The translations under genes and the position numbers were made by a program. DNA of 64,000 nt from Heloderma charlesbogerti (Eukaryota; Chordata; Lepidosauria; Squamata; Helodermatidae), in assembly GCA_026122225.1 (NCBI GenBank), contig JANEZZ010000978.1, positions 124,001 to 188,000 on the forward strand, in the 5' to 3' direction. Below are positions 63,184 through 64,000 of the stretch, one piece after another. Within the stretch, counting starts at the first letter, position 1; each line of letters starts with the position of its first letter. The notes under the pieces are model-generated. The model was not told where the DNA came from. It made no database searches and saw nothing but the letters and a program-made list of their open reading frames with translations.

Positions 63184-63187
63184 TTTG
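63177..63187 (-). promoter_or_regulatory. YY1-like motif overlapping the XPO7 start codon
   Basis: The minus strand reads CAAAATGGCGG across the initiator ATG. This fits the YY1 core (AAnATGGCG), often found at or just downstream of TATA-less starts and sometimes coinciding with the start codon. Motif match only. Confidence 0.5.
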
Positions 63188-63257
63188 CTCCATTCATGTT
63201 CTGCTCTCTCCGCGGCCGCCTCCTCCCCCTCCCACAGGCGGCCCAGCCGGGCCTGCC

Positions 63258-63268
63258 GCGCCTGCGCA
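63258..63268 (-). promoter_or_regulatory. NRF1-like site
   Basis: The minus strand reads TGCGCAGGCGC, an exact match to the NRF1 consensus YGCGCANGCGCR apart from the last flanking base. It lies about 75 bases upstream of the start codon inside the CpG island. Confidence 0.5.
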
Positions 63269-63395
63269 CTGACGCCTGCCTCCTCGCGCACTTGGCGTAA
63301 GCGACCCCTTACGACAAGCTAGAGCCGCGGCCGCCGCATGGGTTTGGAGGATGGCGCGGCTCGCTGCGGTGGCGTAAGCGACGGTCGCGCAGCAG

Positions 63396-63402
63396 TGACG
63401 TA
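63396..63402 (+). promoter_or_regulatory. CRE/ATF-like half site
   Basis: TGACGTA, about 215 bases upstream of the XPO7 start codon; one base short of the full TGACGTCA palindrome. Motif match only. Confidence 0.3.
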
Positions 63403-63430
63403 GGCACACGCGCGGGAGGGAAGGGACGGG

Positions 63431-64000
63431 GAGTCGGGCTTTGTTTACATGCGTCTTAAAGGGGCCGCGCTGCCTGAGGCGCGTGGAGCGGCGGGGACCT
63501 CCTCCAGCGCAGCTGGCCGGCCGCTGCGGGGAGTGGCTACCGGGCTGGCCGGACCCCTCCCGTTGCGCGGCCGGCGCTGCCCTCGAGCTCCGTCCTCCGC
63601 TGAAGACGCGCCGCGCACGGAGCCAGGCGGGATACGCGGCGGCATCGCTCGGACCGCGTTGGGAGGTCTCGTGGCGGAGGTGGCGCCGAGGCCAGGCCGC
63701 CTCCTCGCGCTCCCCCGCTCGCAGGTCCGCGGCTGGAACGGGCTCTGCGCGGTGGAGGGCCCAGAGCCCGCCTCGTGCAGCAGCAGCCGGGGGCTTCTGC
63801 TCCTCCGAAGCCCTGCGCCTCCCCGGATCCCAGATAGTGGGCGAGGGGGCAGGGACTGTGCCTGTTGGTTGCTCGGAGATGCGCTGCGCACCTGCTTACG
63901 GGCACATGTGCCCTACCCCAGGGCTGGGGCCTCTGAGGATACGCCAAGCTCACGTTTTGCCCCACAGGTGGCCCTTTTCCGGCCATCGCTTTCTGTGGGT
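63431..64000. other. Region upstream of XPO7
   Basis: GC-rich flank of the CpG island. Overlapping ORFs of about 150 codons on the minus strand (63445-63986) are Arg/Pro/Ala-rich, as expected from base composition, and match nothing I know. A divergent non-coding transcript is possible but there is no direct evidence. Confidence 0.5.

Larger units (their letters stand above)
62540..63830. promoter_or_regulatory. XPO7: CpG island covering the XPO7 promoter and exon 1
   Basis: A sharp switch from AT-rich intron to very GC- and CpG-dense sequence, rich in GGCGCC- and CCGG-type words. It surrounds exon 1 (63166-63183) and extends into the first ~600 bases of intron 1 and ~650 bases upstream. No TATA box is visible at a plausible distance, as is usual for a housekeeping transport factor. 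The transcription start cannot be fixed from sequence. Edges are estimated by eye. Confidence 0.85.

Noticed and set aside
62389..63300. Long ORFs of 180-303 codons on both strands around exon 1
   Set aside because: They arise because GC-rich CpG-island sequence has few stop codons. All frames on both strands are open, products are Arg/Pro/Gly/Ala-rich, and only the six MADHVQ codons have support.
1..64000. CRISPR arrays, operons, phage or viral genes
   Set aside because: No regularly spaced direct repeats, no bacterial gene organisation, and no retroviral LTRs or gag/pol/env reading frames were seen; all reverse-transcriptase fragments are of non-LTR type.

Overview
The window is vertebrate nuclear DNA, most likely from a squamate reptile. 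The evidence is an intron-rich gene with consensus splice sites, a CpG-island promoter, several CR1 LINE lineages, L2-like LINEs, an RTE/BovB-like fragment, and tRNA-derived SINEs and fold-back MITEs of kinds I associate with lizards and snakes. The species cannot be read from the sequence. I see no operons, CRISPR arrays, stable RNA genes or viral genes.

One cellular gene is present: the 5' half of XPO7 (exportin-7, RanBP16) on the minus strand. I placed sixteen coding exons by splice sites, reading frame and agreement with the XPO7 protein. They run from the start codon at 63183 to the end of exon 16 at 396. Together they give 1868 coding bases, about 622 codons of a roughly 1,087-residue protein; the rest lies beyond base 1. 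Every junction keeps frame and I found no inactivating lesion. Fifteen introns have GT donors. Intron 16 begins ATATCCTTTT, the signature of a minor-spliceosome (U12) AT-AC intron.

Layout: 1-395 is the start of intron 16. Bases 396-21715 hold exons 16 to 2, with introns of about 0.2 to 3 kb containing scattered LINE, SINE and MITE pieces. Bases 21716-63165 are the 41 kb intron 1, which is largely a transposon graveyard. Bases 62540-63830 are a GC-rich CpG island with exon 1 and the probable TATA-less promoter (YY1-like, NRF1-like and CRE-like motifs). Upstream of it I see no second gene.

Intron 1 contains a nested minus-strand CR1 (25038-30068) that carries an RTE/BovB fragment, an L2-like LINE with a 270-codon reverse-transcriptase ORF, and a second CR1 tail. 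It also has a plus-strand CR1 (36851-39460) broken by a hairpin element, a CR1 with an inverted 5' segment (53188-55208), an L1-like fragment, and a dispersed ~1.48 kb hAT-like non-autonomous element with two near-full copies (50465-51940 and 57260-58742). Several long inverted repeats are fold-back elements. None of the long ORFs in intron 1 looks like a host gene; they are retrotransposon ORFs or their antisense shadows.

I looked for a new biological system and did not find one. The most useful observations are the AT-AC intron, the hAT-like family, the compound inverted repeat that carries a SINE, the fold-back families, and two out-of-frame ATGs just upstream of the XPO7 start.
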